The notes under the pieces are model-generated. The model searched no databases, was not told the DNA's origin, and saw nothing but the letters and a program-made list of their open reading frames with translations. Shown in pieces: positions 1-10,799 of a stretch of 64,000 nt of DNA; positions within the stretch are counted from its first letter, which is position 1, and each line of letters begins with the position of its first letter. Position numbers and translations under genes: made by a program. The DNA comes from Datisca glomerata (taxonomy: Eukaryota; Streptophyta; Magnoliopsida; Cucurbitales; Datiscaceae): contig QANY01005609.1 of the NCBI GenBank assembly GCA_003255025.1, forward strand, positions 171,152 through 235,151, in the 5' to 3' direction.

Positions 1-2
1 AG

Positions 3-445
3 AAGATGAACGGTTTGGTGTTTGTCATGTACAACTTGAAGTTAAGAGAGAGACAACTAAAAAGAAATAGTATAGTAGTTAATTTTGATGAAATCTCTTC
101 AGATGATGAATGGATAACAGAAAAAAATGATCTAATTCTTCCATAACCAGGCAAATGGTTCAATGTTCATGATAGATCTCTTGGAAAAGAAACATGTGAT
201 AGTGACCATAATGAGGAGGAAGATATCAATGCAAGAAGTGTGATCAGATCATGTAAGTTTTTTTGAATTTTTTATAAGGATTTTGTTTTAGAATTATATT
301 TAATGAAATACATAAAATTATTTTTTATGTATAAATTGTATAGTAATGAGATATTTGAAAATTTCAAAAAGCAAAAGACATGGAAGCTCATGAAGTTAGA
401 CATAGTGATGATCTTGAGAAGTACATTGATGATTTTTCCATGTAG
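3..445 (+). pseudogene. 3' end of a degenerate hAT-type transposase
   Basis: Frame 3 from base 3 reads KMNGLVFVMYNLKLRERQ..., followed by an acidic SSDDEW segment, before a stop at 132-134. This resembles the conserved C-terminal end of plant hAT transposases, just after the dimerisation region, where a VMYNLKL-R-R motif and an acidic stretch ending in EW are typical. The acidic theme continues in another frame to about 255, which implies a frameshift. A GT site near 255 and a short acidic reading frame at 371-445 (EAHEVRHSDDLEKYIDDF, then TAG) could be a last exon. The rest of the gene lies to the left of the window. The family call rests on motif memory only. Confidence 0.55.
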
Positions 446-499
446 GATACCAGAGAAAGCAATCATATGGATGAGAAGCTTGGTGTGAATGACTCCAAT

Positions 500-2700
500 A
501 TTAACAAGGAAAACTCCCATAAATGTGTCCAATAAGAAACAATTAACTTTCTGCGTTTTGTTATTGTTGCTTGAAAACTTATATGTTTCGGATCATGTTT
601 GAGTTCACTATTTTGAGACATTATATTTTGTAGACCTTTCTAAAGTAGTGAAAAACTTATTTTTATTGTACAATTTTAGTTAGAAATAGTAGTTAATTTG
701 TTTTGTTGGGATCTCAATTTTTTTAATATTTTGATTATTAATATTTAGTATGATCTTATAATTTTAGATCCGATCAAACAATCTGATCTGCAAGACTCTT
801 TCACCGATCTGAGTAAAAAATACGATCTGACAACCTTGCTCTTAATGATTTTTCACGCTAGTAATGTTAATTGATTTTTTAACTTCACGTTCCGCTCAAA
901 TTATATGTAGGAGTAAAAATATAATTTTTTTAACTCAACTATACTCCCATAGTTTTCTACATATATCAATAATTAAATACCTTAGTGCTTGAACATAATT
1001 ATTAAGAATTTCTATAATATATCACATGAATTGTTTTGAAAATATTCTGATGAAATAATCTATAAATGATCAATAATCATACATAAAAATAATCAATCAT
1101 CTTTGCAAATATACATTTTTTAGAATTTTTAATCAATTTTTTTATGAATTGATATTTTTATTATCGTAAAAAGAAGAATGTAAAAGATTAATATGCCAAA
1201 AAACACTAATATCATTCACACATCACCGCGAACTCCCACTTTCTAAAGGTGTAAAAAATCAACACCAGTAACAACCTTCTACAAACGCCAGCTTGAGAGT
1301 GGGTCTTGTTTGAGAGAGTCATGTTCAACTTCTCCAGGTTTCATGTTCTTTCTTGTGCTTCATGTTTGATCCAATTACAAACGTAAACGTCAACGTAAAT
1401 ATCAATATCTCTGTTTTTACTGATCCAAATTTAACATACAATATACCGTTAGAAAGCTTAGGGAATCTAGATTCTAGTGGTATGAAAAATCAGAAACTAA
1501 AAATAAATAACACAGCACGTTATTCTAGGATAAAATATTTGAGATCATGTCAACTAAGGTTTCAAATACTTACAATTAACACAAGCATGACGATCATCCT
1601 AACATTTTGGATCAATATTTCTTGACTAAACCTCAAGCGGAAGACTTCAGTTTAAACCTTTATTGGAACTGCTTCACGTTCTTGGCCTCCGATTCTCCTT
1701 GGACCTTCTTACTCAACTTTGGTTCTAACTATTAGAGTGTATAAATTTATTCCACAGCCTAAAGTTATCAAACTTTTAGTGAGAAAAACTTGAGAGAAGA
1801 TGAGTGCAAAGAAATTTTTCATCCTTACGGTATTCTGGCATTGAATACTCAAATAAAGATTTGAAATGAGAATCGAAAGATAAAATTGACAGAATGACAG
1901 TATGTATTTGAATAATTCAGTTGATTTTCGTATACATTTGGAGGCTTTTTTATAGGTCTTGCCCTCCATGACATTTTTTTCAGATTTAATTACTATTGAT
2001 GATGATATGGTAACCGTTTGTGATAAGATCTTGAATGAGGGAGTAACGGATGCTAATTCTATGGCTTACACATTGCTTCCTTTCACTTTGTCTTCTCCAC
2101 ATCAGCATCCACTTGTGTTTTCTCCCCTACTTATGCCACATTGGCAGTTTATTAATTACAGGAGAAAATTCACCCCGTACAATGAGAGCTTTTTTAGGTG
2201 ATTGTTCAAATACTTTGGATGCTTCAATATTGAAGTTTAGCCTCCTTTATAGAGACTTTTTTTGGAGCGAACTCACGGTAATGAGTTATTACTTAACTCT
2301 CCATATTCCTAAAGCTAATGAAAAGTTTCTATGAAATGAAACATCCATGCCTATTCAATTTCTTACAACTTTCATGGATATTCATTTGTTTGAAATTCTT
2401 TAATTCTTGCAACATACCAAGGGTGTTTCAAGAATATTATCTAACATTTATTTCTCTTATGCAACAAATTGCACCTAAAACTCAAGGTTTCAAGGAAGAT
2501 TAACTCGCACAAAATGGACGCAATGATGATGGATGCAGTTGACAAGACTCGACAATACATGGTTAGAGATAAAAGAACGGAAAGTTTTATCATGCCGTAA
2601 AAAAATTCACGGCATGGATGTTAGGTTATTGTGACTCTTAGATAGCATTCGAAACAATCGGGGCCACACAAAACCCAGCAGATAGCAGGTTTTAATTTCT
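500..2700. other. AT-rich spacer, no gene recognised
   Basis: No reading frame here shows a family motif or a convincing exon structure; the short ORFs look like chance. A perfect 8-bp hairpin (catgccgt at 2591-2598, acggcatg at 2609-2616) lies just before the tandem array. The stretch around 760-870 has several gatctg-like words. It is probably decayed transposon sequence. Confidence 0.5.
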
Positions 2701-2704
2701 TATT

Positions 2705-5700
2705 TTTTGGGCTCACCAAATACGTATTGTAGTTCACCAAATAAGTAGTGACGTTCACCAATTACGTAGTGGGGTTCACCAAATACGTACAAAAAATAAT
2801 TCTTGAAGGGTTTCACCAAATACGTACAAACGAATAATTCTTGGAAGAGTTCATCAATTACGTACTGGGGTTCACCAATAACGCAATGAGGTTCACCAAT
2901 TACGTAACGAGGTTAACCAGATACGTACAAAAGAATAATTCTTGAAAGCGTTCACCTATTACATACTGGGGTTCACCAATTACGTAGTGGAGTTCACCAA
3001 ATACGTACAAAAGAATAATTCTTGGAGGAGTAACCAATTACTTAATGGGGTTCACCAATTACGTAGTGAGACTCACCAATTACGTAATGGGGTTCATCAA
3101 TTACGTACTCGAGTTCACCAATTACGTAGTGGGATTTACCAAATACGTACAAAAGAATAATTCTTGGAGGGGTTCACCAATTACGTACTGGGATTCACCA
3201 TTTACGTAGTGGAGTTCGCCAATTATGTAGTGGGGTTCACCAAATACGTATAAAATAATAATTCTTAGAGGGGTTCACCAATTACGTAGTGGGATTCACC
3301 AATAACGTAATGGGGTTCACCAAATACGTACAATAGAATAATTTTTGGAATGGTTCACTAATTACGTATTGGAGTTCACCAATTACGTAGTGGGGTTACC
3401 CAATTATGTAGTGGGGTTCACTAACTACGTACAAAAGAATAATTCTTGGAGGGATTCACCAATTATGTACTAGGATTCACCAATTATGTACTAGGATTCA
3501 CCAATTACGTAATTGAGTTTACCAATTATGTAGTGGGGTTCGCCAAATACGTACAAGAGAATAATTCTTAGAGGGGTTCACCAATTACGTACTAGACTTC
3601 ACCAATTACGTAGTGAGGTTGACCAATTACGTAGTGGGGTTCACCAAATACGTACCAAAGAATAATTTTTGACGGGTTCATCAAATATGTATTGGGGTTC
3701 ACCAACTACGTAACGGGGTTCACCAATTATGTAGTGGGGTTCATCAAATACGTACAAAAGAATAATTCTTGGAGGGGTTCACAAATTATGTAATGGGGTT
3801 CATAAATTATGTAGTGGTGTTCACCAATTACGTAGTGGGTTTCACCAAATACGTACAAAAGAATAATTCTTGGAGGAGTTCACCAATTACGTATTGGGGT
3901 TCACCAATTACATACTGGGGTTCATTAATTACGTAGTGGGCTTAACAAATTATGTGGTGGGGTTCACTAAATACATATAAAAGAATAATTCTTGGAAGGG
4001 TTCTCCAAGTATGTACTGGGGTTCACCAATTATGTAGTGGGGTAGTGGGGTTCACTAATTACGTAGTGGGGTTCACCAAATACGTAGAAACAAATAATTC
4101 TTGGAGGGGTTCACCAATTATGTAATGAAGTTCACGAATTGCGTAGTGGGGTTCACCAAATACGTACAAAAGGATAATTTTTGGAAAGATTAACCAATTA
4201 CGTATTTGGGTTCACCAATTATGTAGTGGGGTTCACTAAATACATACGAAAGAATAATTCTTAGAGGGATTCAACAATTACGTACTGGGGTTCACCAATT
4301 ACGTAGTATGGTTGATCAATTACATAGTGGGGTTCATCAAATACGTATACAAGTATAATTCTTGGAGGGGTTCATCAATTATATACTGGAGTTTACCAAT
4401 TATATAGTGAGATTCACCAATTACATAGTGGGGTTCACAAAATACGTACAAAAGAATAATTCTTGTAGAAATTCACCAATTACGTACTAGGGTTCACCAA
4501 TAACGTAATGGGGTTCATCAAATCGTACAAAAGAATAATTCTTGAAGGAGTTTTTCAATTACGTACTAGAGTTCACCAATTACGTAGTGTGGTTCACAAA
4601 ATATGTAGTGGGATTCACCAACTACCTACAAAAGAATAATTCTTGGAAGGCTTCACCAATTACGTAGTCAGGTTTACCAATTACGTAGTGGGATTCACCA
4701 AATACGTATAAAAGAATAATTCTTGAAGGAGTTCACCAATTACGTAGTGGAGTTCACCAAATACGTAGTGGTGTTTACTAATTACGTAGTGGGATTCATC
4801 AAATACGTACCAACGAATAATTCTTGGGGGTTCACAAATTACGTACTGGAGTTTACTAATTACGTAGTGGGGTTCACCAAATACGTACAAAAGAATAATT
4901 CTTGGAGAGGTTCACCAATTACGTATTGGGGTTCACCAAATATGTACAAAAGAATAATTCTTGGAAGGGTTCACCAATTACATACTAGGGTTCACCAATT
5001 ACGTACTAGGGTTAACCAATTACGTAATGTGGTTCACCAATTATGTAGTGAGGTTCACTAATTATGTAGTGAGGTTCACTAAATACATACAGAATGATAA
5101 TTTTTGGAGGGGTTCATCAAGTACGTACTGGGGTTCACCAATTATGTAGTGTGTAAATGATTTCACCAATTACGTAGTGCGATTCACCAAATAAGTACAA
5201 AAGAATAATTCTTGGAAGTGTTCACCAATTACGTACTGGGTTTCACCAATTATGCAGTGGAGTTCACCAAGTACGTAGTGGGTTTCACCAAATACATACA
5301 AAAGAATAATTTTTGAAGGGTTCACCAATTACATACTGGGGGTTCACTAATTACGTAGTGGGCTTTACCAAATACGTACAAAAACATAATTTTTGGAGGG
5401 GATCCCCAATTACATATTTGGGTTCACCAATTACGTAGTGAGATTCATCAATTACATGGTGGGGTTCACCAAGTACGTACAAAAGAATAATTAGTGGAAG
5501 GATTCACCAATTACATATTGGGCTTCACCAATTATGCAGTTGGGTTCACCAAATACGTACAAAAGAATAATTCTTGAAGGGGTTCATCAATTACGTACTA
5601 GGGTTCACCAATTACGTAGTGGAGTTCACCAATTACGTACAAAAGAATAATTCTTGGAGGGGTTCACCAATTACGTACTATGGTTCACTAATTACGTAGT

Positions 5701-5815
5701 GGGGTTCACCAAATATTTATAAAAAAATAATTCTTGGAGGGGTTCACCAATTACGTGCTGGGGTTCACCAATTATGTAGTGGCGTTCACCAATTACATAC
5801 TGTGGTTCACCAATA
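2705..5815. repeat. Tandem array of ~20-bp TACGTA modules with spaced connectors
   Basis: About 3.1 kb is built from a ~20-bp module close to ggttcaccaattacgtagtg, repeated in direct orientation with point changes. Every two to five modules, a module ending caaatacgtac is followed by a connector close to aaaagaataattcttggag. Connector spacing changes in steps of about one module, so the array has a loose higher-order structure rather than a fixed monomer. Nearly every module carries the palindrome TACGTA or a one-base variant. Forward frames read as FTNYVVGFTKYV-like strings, but these are by-products of the repeat and are broken by stops. I do not recognise it as a named satellite. Confidence 0.9.
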
Positions 5816-5829
5816 TATCTCAGTTGTTT

Positions 5830-5990
5830 CTCTAACCAATAACGACGATTTTGGGCCCTATACCGGTGGTTTTGGTGCCCAATACTGACAGTTTTGGGCC
5901 CAATAATGGCTGTTTTGGCATCACTACTGGTGGTTTGGGTACCTAATACCGGCGGTTTTGGCGCTCAATACCGGTCGTTTTGGGGATTCC
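5830..5990. repeat. Degenerate ~25-28 bp minisatellite
   Basis: About six imperfect units follow the pattern ggnggttttggnncccaata (for example ccggtggttttggtgccc). The unit resembles the aatcgcc...ttttagcccc units at 6430-6620 and 8365-8560, so these patches are probably one family. It abuts the end of the TACGTA array. Confidence 0.65.
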
Positions 5991-6159
5991 TGGCATTTTC
6001 CCTTTTCTTGGTGGTTTTGTTAATTTTTCGACTATTTTGCATCAATACAATAGTTTTTAGGACCTTTTTTTCATGGTTAAGAATTTATTCTTGATCATGT
6101 TGTCATTTTACAATAAGTATCAAGTAAAATAATCTTTCCCCACTACATTTTAGTGGAAC

Positions 6160-6440
6160 ATCTCGAAGAATGATTGATGTTGTATGTGAAATATTTTGGG
6201 GAACTTCTCGAAGAATTATTGATTTTGTATGTGAAATATTTTGGTGAACCCCTCGAAATTTCATTTGTACCCCACTAAGTAGTGTGGCTCACTAAATACG
6301 TATAAAATAATCATTCTTGGAGGGGTTCGTCAAATACGTACTGTGCTCACCAATTACATACTGAAATTCACCAAATACGTACAAAATAATAGTTTTTTAG
6401 AGGTGTTCACCAAATATGTACAACATAATCGCCATACCTA
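6160..6440. repeat. Array fragments in both orientations
   Basis: At 6180-6260, words such as attttggtgaacccctcg are the reverse complement of the array connector and module. At 6275-6425 the forward form returns (ggctcactaaatacgtataaaataatcattcttgg). The strand therefore switches within about 100 bp. Confidence 0.75.
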
Positions 6441-6985
6441 ATAGAGGAATCGCCTATATTTAGCCCCTAAACGCCATCCTGAAGGCTCTAATCACATCGT
6501 CAAAGCCAAGCGTTAGTTTTATGCCTCCAATCGCCTGTTTTAGTCCCCAAACGCATCGCCAAATAGGCGATTGTTAGTCATCCTCCCAATCGCCACTTTT
6601 TGGCTCCTAATCGCCATTTATATGGCCCTAATCGTCATTCATCACAATTTTTCTTAAAATTGATATTTTTATAAATATTTACCGTACACTATGAAAATCA
6701 TCGATAAAAATAGAAAAAACTCGTTATTTCAATACAAACATTCATGATACTCACTTATGATGTGAAATTAGATTGGATTAATTAAAGATTCTCGATACAA
6801 TTGAACAATTATTCATAAACTCGTTAAAAGTTGTCATTGATAATGTTGTTTTACTTTTGTGACAAGTATCGAGTGAGACGGGTTTTCACCATATATAATT
6901 ATAGGTCGTGATGTTATGATGGTTGGTTAATATTATTTATCGGTTTGACGAACACGTATAACCCTCAAAGAATGATTAATTTTGT
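6430..6985 (+). repeat. ~0.55-kb direct duplication, left copy
   Basis: This segment matches 8365-8900 along its length with many point changes. The first 200 bp are short units built on aatcgcc and tagcccctaaacgcc. The remainder is AT-rich (gacaagtatcgagtgagacg, ataaccctcaa) and matches the second copy almost word for word. The two copies bracket the ycf2-derived insertion. Confidence 0.85.
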
Positions 6986-7019
6986 ACGTGAAATATTTCT
7001 CTGAGAGGCTTTTTTTTTT

Positions 7020-7252
7020 GCTTGACTGTGGTTTATCCATAACCATCAGCGGTAAGGGTTACGAAAGAGGCCAAAAAAACCCAGGTACATCACAAGTAGA
7101 TACAATTGGAGCAGCAGATCCTATAAAAACAAAGAAAAATCCCAAGGCAGATCCAGACGCGTACCTAGGCGGTACAACATCCCTTCGAGTTGCGAAGCCA
7201 TTCCCTTCTACTATTCGAGACCCAGATTCATACCTTAGTGATCAATAGGGAG
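7020..7252 (+). other. Unidentified GC-richer segment fused to plastid-derived DNA
   Basis: The base composition differs from the surroundings, and a reading frame stays open from 6982 to 7248 (GKGYERGQKNPGTSQ... DPDSYLSDQ). It joins directly to ycf2-like sequence at about 7255-7270. I do not recognise it as a standard plastid or mitochondrial gene in either direction. It may be organellar spacer or unrelated filler captured when the insertion formed. No function is claimed. Confidence 0.4.
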
Positions 7253-7269
7253 AAGAGGATGTTCAACTC

Positions 7270-8206
7270 ATTCATACACATCTTCTCTTTGTTTCTCGAC
7301 CCTATAGTGAGTTACAGACAGAGTTCAAAAATGTCAAATCTTTGATGATTTCATCATACATGATTGAGTTGTGAAATATAGGGTTCTACTTCTAGTGGAA
7401 ACATGTTATGACAATCAAGGGTGTAGTACTATTTGTAGTAGTGGTCCTTATATATCGTATTAACAATCGAAAGATGGTCGAAATAAAAAATCTTTATTTG
7501 ACAGGGTTTCTTCCTATACTTATGAATTTCATTGGACCCAGAAATGAAACATTGAAAAAATCTTTTGGCTCTTCCAATATCGATAGGTTGATTGTTTCGC
7601 TCCTATATCTTCCAAAAGGAAAAAAAGATCTCAAAGAGCTATTTTCTGGATCCGAAAGAGAGTACTTGGGTTCTCCCAATAACTAAAAAGTGTATCATGC
7701 CTTAATCTAACTGGGGTTCGCGGTGGTGGAGGAACTAGATCGAAAAAAAGAGGGATTCCAGTTGTAAGATATCTAATGAAACCATCACTGGAATTGAGAT
7801 CTCATTCAAAAAGAAAGATATCAAATATCTGGAGTTTCTTTTTGTATATCATATGGATGATTAGATCCGCAAGGACCATGATTGGGAATTGTTTGATTGT
7901 CTTTCTCCGAGGAAGAGGCGAAACATAATCAACTTGAATTCGGGATAACTATTCGAAATCTTACTGAAAGACTAGATTTGTTATCTCATGTTTGCTTTTC
8001 ATGAAAAAATACCAATTGAGGGGAGGGCTTCTTCAAACAACAAGCAACTGGGTCAACTATTCAATCAAATGATATTGAGCATATTTCCCATCTCTTCTCG
8101 AGAAACAAGTGGGCTATTTCTTTACAAAATTGTGCTAAAAAAACTGATTTTTCCGGATTCTTCCCCCAACTAAAGAAGAGATCTTAGCGGAATTGCCACA
8201 ATTTGA
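7270..8206 (+). pseudogene. ycf2: Nuclear plastid insertion: scrambled ycf2 fragments
   Basis: Three pieces of the plastid ycf2 gene are present. At about 7270-7371 the translation reads [18 protein letters not shown]..., which belongs to a later part of ycf2. At about 7418-8138 comes an earlier part ([20 protein letters not shown], then [16 protein letters not shown]), broken by frameshifts and stops. At about 8139-8206 the sequence immediately downstream in ycf2 appears as its reverse complement; read backwards it gives WQFR, a stop, then [10 protein letters not shown]. Order and orientation therefore differ from the plastid gene, and no product is possible. ycf2 is a large plastid protein encoded in the inverted repeat. 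The origin is very likely; exact joints need alignment. Confidence 0.9.
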
Positions 8207-8364
8207 TTTTATACGTGACATATTTTGGTGAACCCTTCCAAGAATGATTAATTTGTACGTGAAATATTTTGGTGAACCTCTCCAAGAATGATTAATTTTG
8301 TACCTGAAATATTTTGGTTAACCTTTCCAAGATAATAATTTTTGTAGGGGTTCACCAAATACGT
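8207..8364 (-). repeat. Inverted fragments of the TACGTA array
   Basis: Two to three copies of ttggtgaacccttccaagaa and gtacgtgaaatattttggtg are the reverse complement of the main array module plus connector. At about 8345-8365 one forward module returns (gggttcaccaaatacgtac). Confidence 0.8.
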
Positions 8365-8900
8365 ACAATCTAACTGTCATATCTAATAAGCGAATCGCCT
8401 ATTTTTAGCCCTTAAACGCCATCCTGAAGGTGCTAATCGCATCATCAAAGCCAAGCGCTAGTTTTATGCTTCCAATCGCCTATTTCGGTCCCCTAACGCC
8501 ATTTTCCCTCCCAATCACCACTTTTTTGCTCCTAATCACCATTTATATGGCTCTAATTGCCATTGTTCACCATTTTCCTTAAAATTGATATTTTTGTAAT
8601 TATTTACCATACATCGAGAAAATCATCGATAAAAATAGAAAAAATTCATTTTTTCAATGTAAACATTCATGATACTTACTTATTATGTGACATTAGATTG
8701 GGTTAATTAAGGATTCTCGATACAATTGAATACTTATTCATAAACTCGTTAAAAGTTGTCATTGATAATGTTGTTGTGCTTTGTGACAAGTATCGAGCGA
8801 GACGGGTTTTCACCATATGTAATTATAGGTCGTGATATTATGATGGTCGATAAATCCTATTTATCGTTTTGACGAATATGTATAACCCTCAAGATAAATC
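8365..8900 (+). repeat. ~0.55-kb direct duplication, right copy
   Basis: This is the partner of 6430-6985. It opens with ctaataagcgaatcgcctat and aaacgccatcctgaagg and ends with the tatcgtttgacgaa...ataaccctcaa region. The left portion is shorter than in the other copy, suggesting loss of a few aatcgcc units. Confidence 0.85.
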
Positions 8901-9255
8901 CTATCTATCCATATAAATCAAACATATCTGCTAAAAGTTTGAAATTGAAATTTAAAATTTGAAACTTTAACCTTTTACTTTATAAATTATAACCCATAAA
9001 ATTTGGAAAATAACCTATTTACGTTTTAATTTATAAGCATATAAAAATCCTAAAAATTAAAAGAGATGGAAATTACGAAAAGCCCAAAATTAAGAGCGAA
9101 ACAGCTTTCGGGCCTCCGAAAGTATTAAAAACAGTATTTTTTGGCCCGAAACTAGGCTGCATATAGATCTATAAGCACATATAGATCTCTGAATAAGCTT
9201 CGATTTGATATCTTACGGCTCATATGGTTTCACCCGACTCAAAAGTTACGCTATC
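8900..9255. other. AT-rich spacer
   Basis: No gene is seen. The short phrase atatagatct is repeated at about 9161-9186. It grades into the GC-rich palindromic patch that follows. Confidence 0.4.
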
Positions 9256-9560
9256 TAGAAGTTGACCTGCACGTGCCACGATCCAATAGGGAGTATTGAG
9301 ACCAAACACCTGTGCATGGCGTTAGGGGCCCAAATACCACTAGCAGACCCCAAAGCCACCAGCAGGCCCCAAATGCGAGTCATGATAGGCGATTCACCAT
9401 CCATGACTGGCGTTTGGTGCTTGTTGGTGGTGTTTGGGCCCCAAACGCCAGACACACTGGCGTTTGGCCCGTCACTAGTACACGAGTCAAACGCATGTTA
9501 CCATGGTGTTGGGCCCCAAACGCCAGTCTTGCATGATGACTCGTCATGTAGTGATGGTGT
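9255..9560. repeat. GC-rich patch of interleaved inverted repeats
   Basis: The words ggccccaaacgccag and tggcgtttgg recur in alternating orientation. One perfect 10-bp hairpin has arms ccaaacgcca (9441-9450) and tggcgtttgg (9458-9467) with a 7-nt loop. The reading frames on both strands are by-products of this composition. The phrase resembles cccctaaacgccat in the 6430 and 8365 repeats, so it may share an origin with them. Confidence 0.75.
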
Positions 9561-9579
9561 TTAGGTTTCCATTGTTGTG

Positions 9580-10500
9580 TCCGGCCCTACTTGTATTGAT
9601 ACACTTATTTATTCTCATGCACTTAGCCATATTTTCACACTTAGGCATACATATTAATTTAACATAATTATGCTTTTCACGTACTTGTAAATACTAGATC
9701 TCTCTCTCCCTCTCATAAAATTATACCTTGAATTTATCTTTTTCACACACTTAATAAATTCATCAACACACAAAAAATTTAATTCCAATTCTCATTCAAA
9801 AAAAAATCTAATTCATTAGAAAAACTTTCCTGCTATTTTTCAAGGACTATTTTCAGCTGCATCACTTTTACCTCAAGATCAAGTTGCAATGCATTTCTCA
9901 TCTCCGGTTCACTCTTCATAGAGGCCCTTCCATTTCTTCAAACTCTCTCCAATAATATATATATTGTCACTCACCATTGCTACAAAATATACCATATTTA
10001 TAAAGGCTCTTCCATTTCTTAGTCATTTTCAGACATTAAACGATTATACACACTTAGTAATTTTTATACATAGTCATTTTCACACACTTAATAATTTTCG
10101 CACACTAATTTATTTTCAAACACTTAGTTATTTTCACACATTTAACCATTTTCATATCCTTAACTATTTTCACATACCTCATCATTTTCATGTACTTAGT
10201 CATTTTCACAACGTAGCCCTTTTTACAACTGAGTCATTTCACACACTTGGTCATTTCATACAGTTTGTCGTTTTTATATACTTAACCACTTTCACACCCT
10301 TACTCATTTTCACACACTCGGTCATTTTCTTACACTTAGATATTCCATGTACTTGGTCATTTTTATGTACTTAGTCATTTTCACTCACTTAATTATTTTC
10401 ATATACTTAATAATTTCACACTTAGTCTTTTTTCACACCTTAACCATTTTTATGCAATTTGTATTTTTATGCACTTGGTCATTTTCATACACTTAACCAA
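9580..10500. repeat. Degenerate ~18-20 bp minisatellite
   Basis: Many imperfect copies of cacacttagtcattttca follow one another, densest at 10020-10480. The single long open frame across it consists of the translated repeat (SHFHTLN-like) and shows no other coding sign. Confidence 0.8.
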
Positions 10501-10629
10501 AATAAAAAAAATTTCATGTAGAAAAAAACATTTCATTCATTAGTAAAATAGCATATTCAAAATATTTTACATCTCATATGATATGATACAACATTGCTAC
10601 AATGTTTTTAGTAATTGCTTCAGCTGTAT

Positions 10630-10790
10630 CGTTTTACCCTCAATATCAAGTTGAGATGCGTTTCTCATTTATAATCTCTTCTCTTCAAAAGTGAGAGTTT
10701 CTCCTCTAGACATTTCTCGTTTCTTAGATCTCTTAGAAGTTCCAGGCCCATAGTCATAATAATCAGCTTCCAATGGCTCTGCATCACGTG
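10630..10790 (-). pseudogene. Coding-like exon remnant, family unknown
   Basis: After a possible AG acceptor at 10779-10780, the minus strand reads EPLEADYYDYGPGTSKRSKK and then REMSRGETLTFEEKRL, ending at a stop at 10669-10671. Beyond the stop the same frame continues MRNASQLDIEGKTIQLKQLL. A related version (EMRNALQLDLEVKVMQLK) occurs on the minus strand near 9840-9930, so the end of this exon was duplicated with the minisatellite in between. Acidic-tyrosine and basic clusters suggest real protein ancestry. I cannot assign a family. Confidence 0.35.
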
Positions 10791-10799
10791 CAAATGAAA

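Noticed and set aside
4681..5149. Open frames encoding FTNYV or YVFGEPHYV-like repeat proteins
   Set aside because: They are translations of the tandem array, occur in several frames on both strands and are broken elsewhere in the array.
2705..5815. Regularly spaced repeats suggesting a CRISPR-like array
   Set aside because: Repeats are ~20 bp, imperfect and contiguous, with no unique spacers, in a plant nuclear context.
9964..10374. 136-residue ORF rich in His, Phe and Thr
   Set aside because: It lies entirely in a degenerate minisatellite, and the peptide simply mirrors the repeat.
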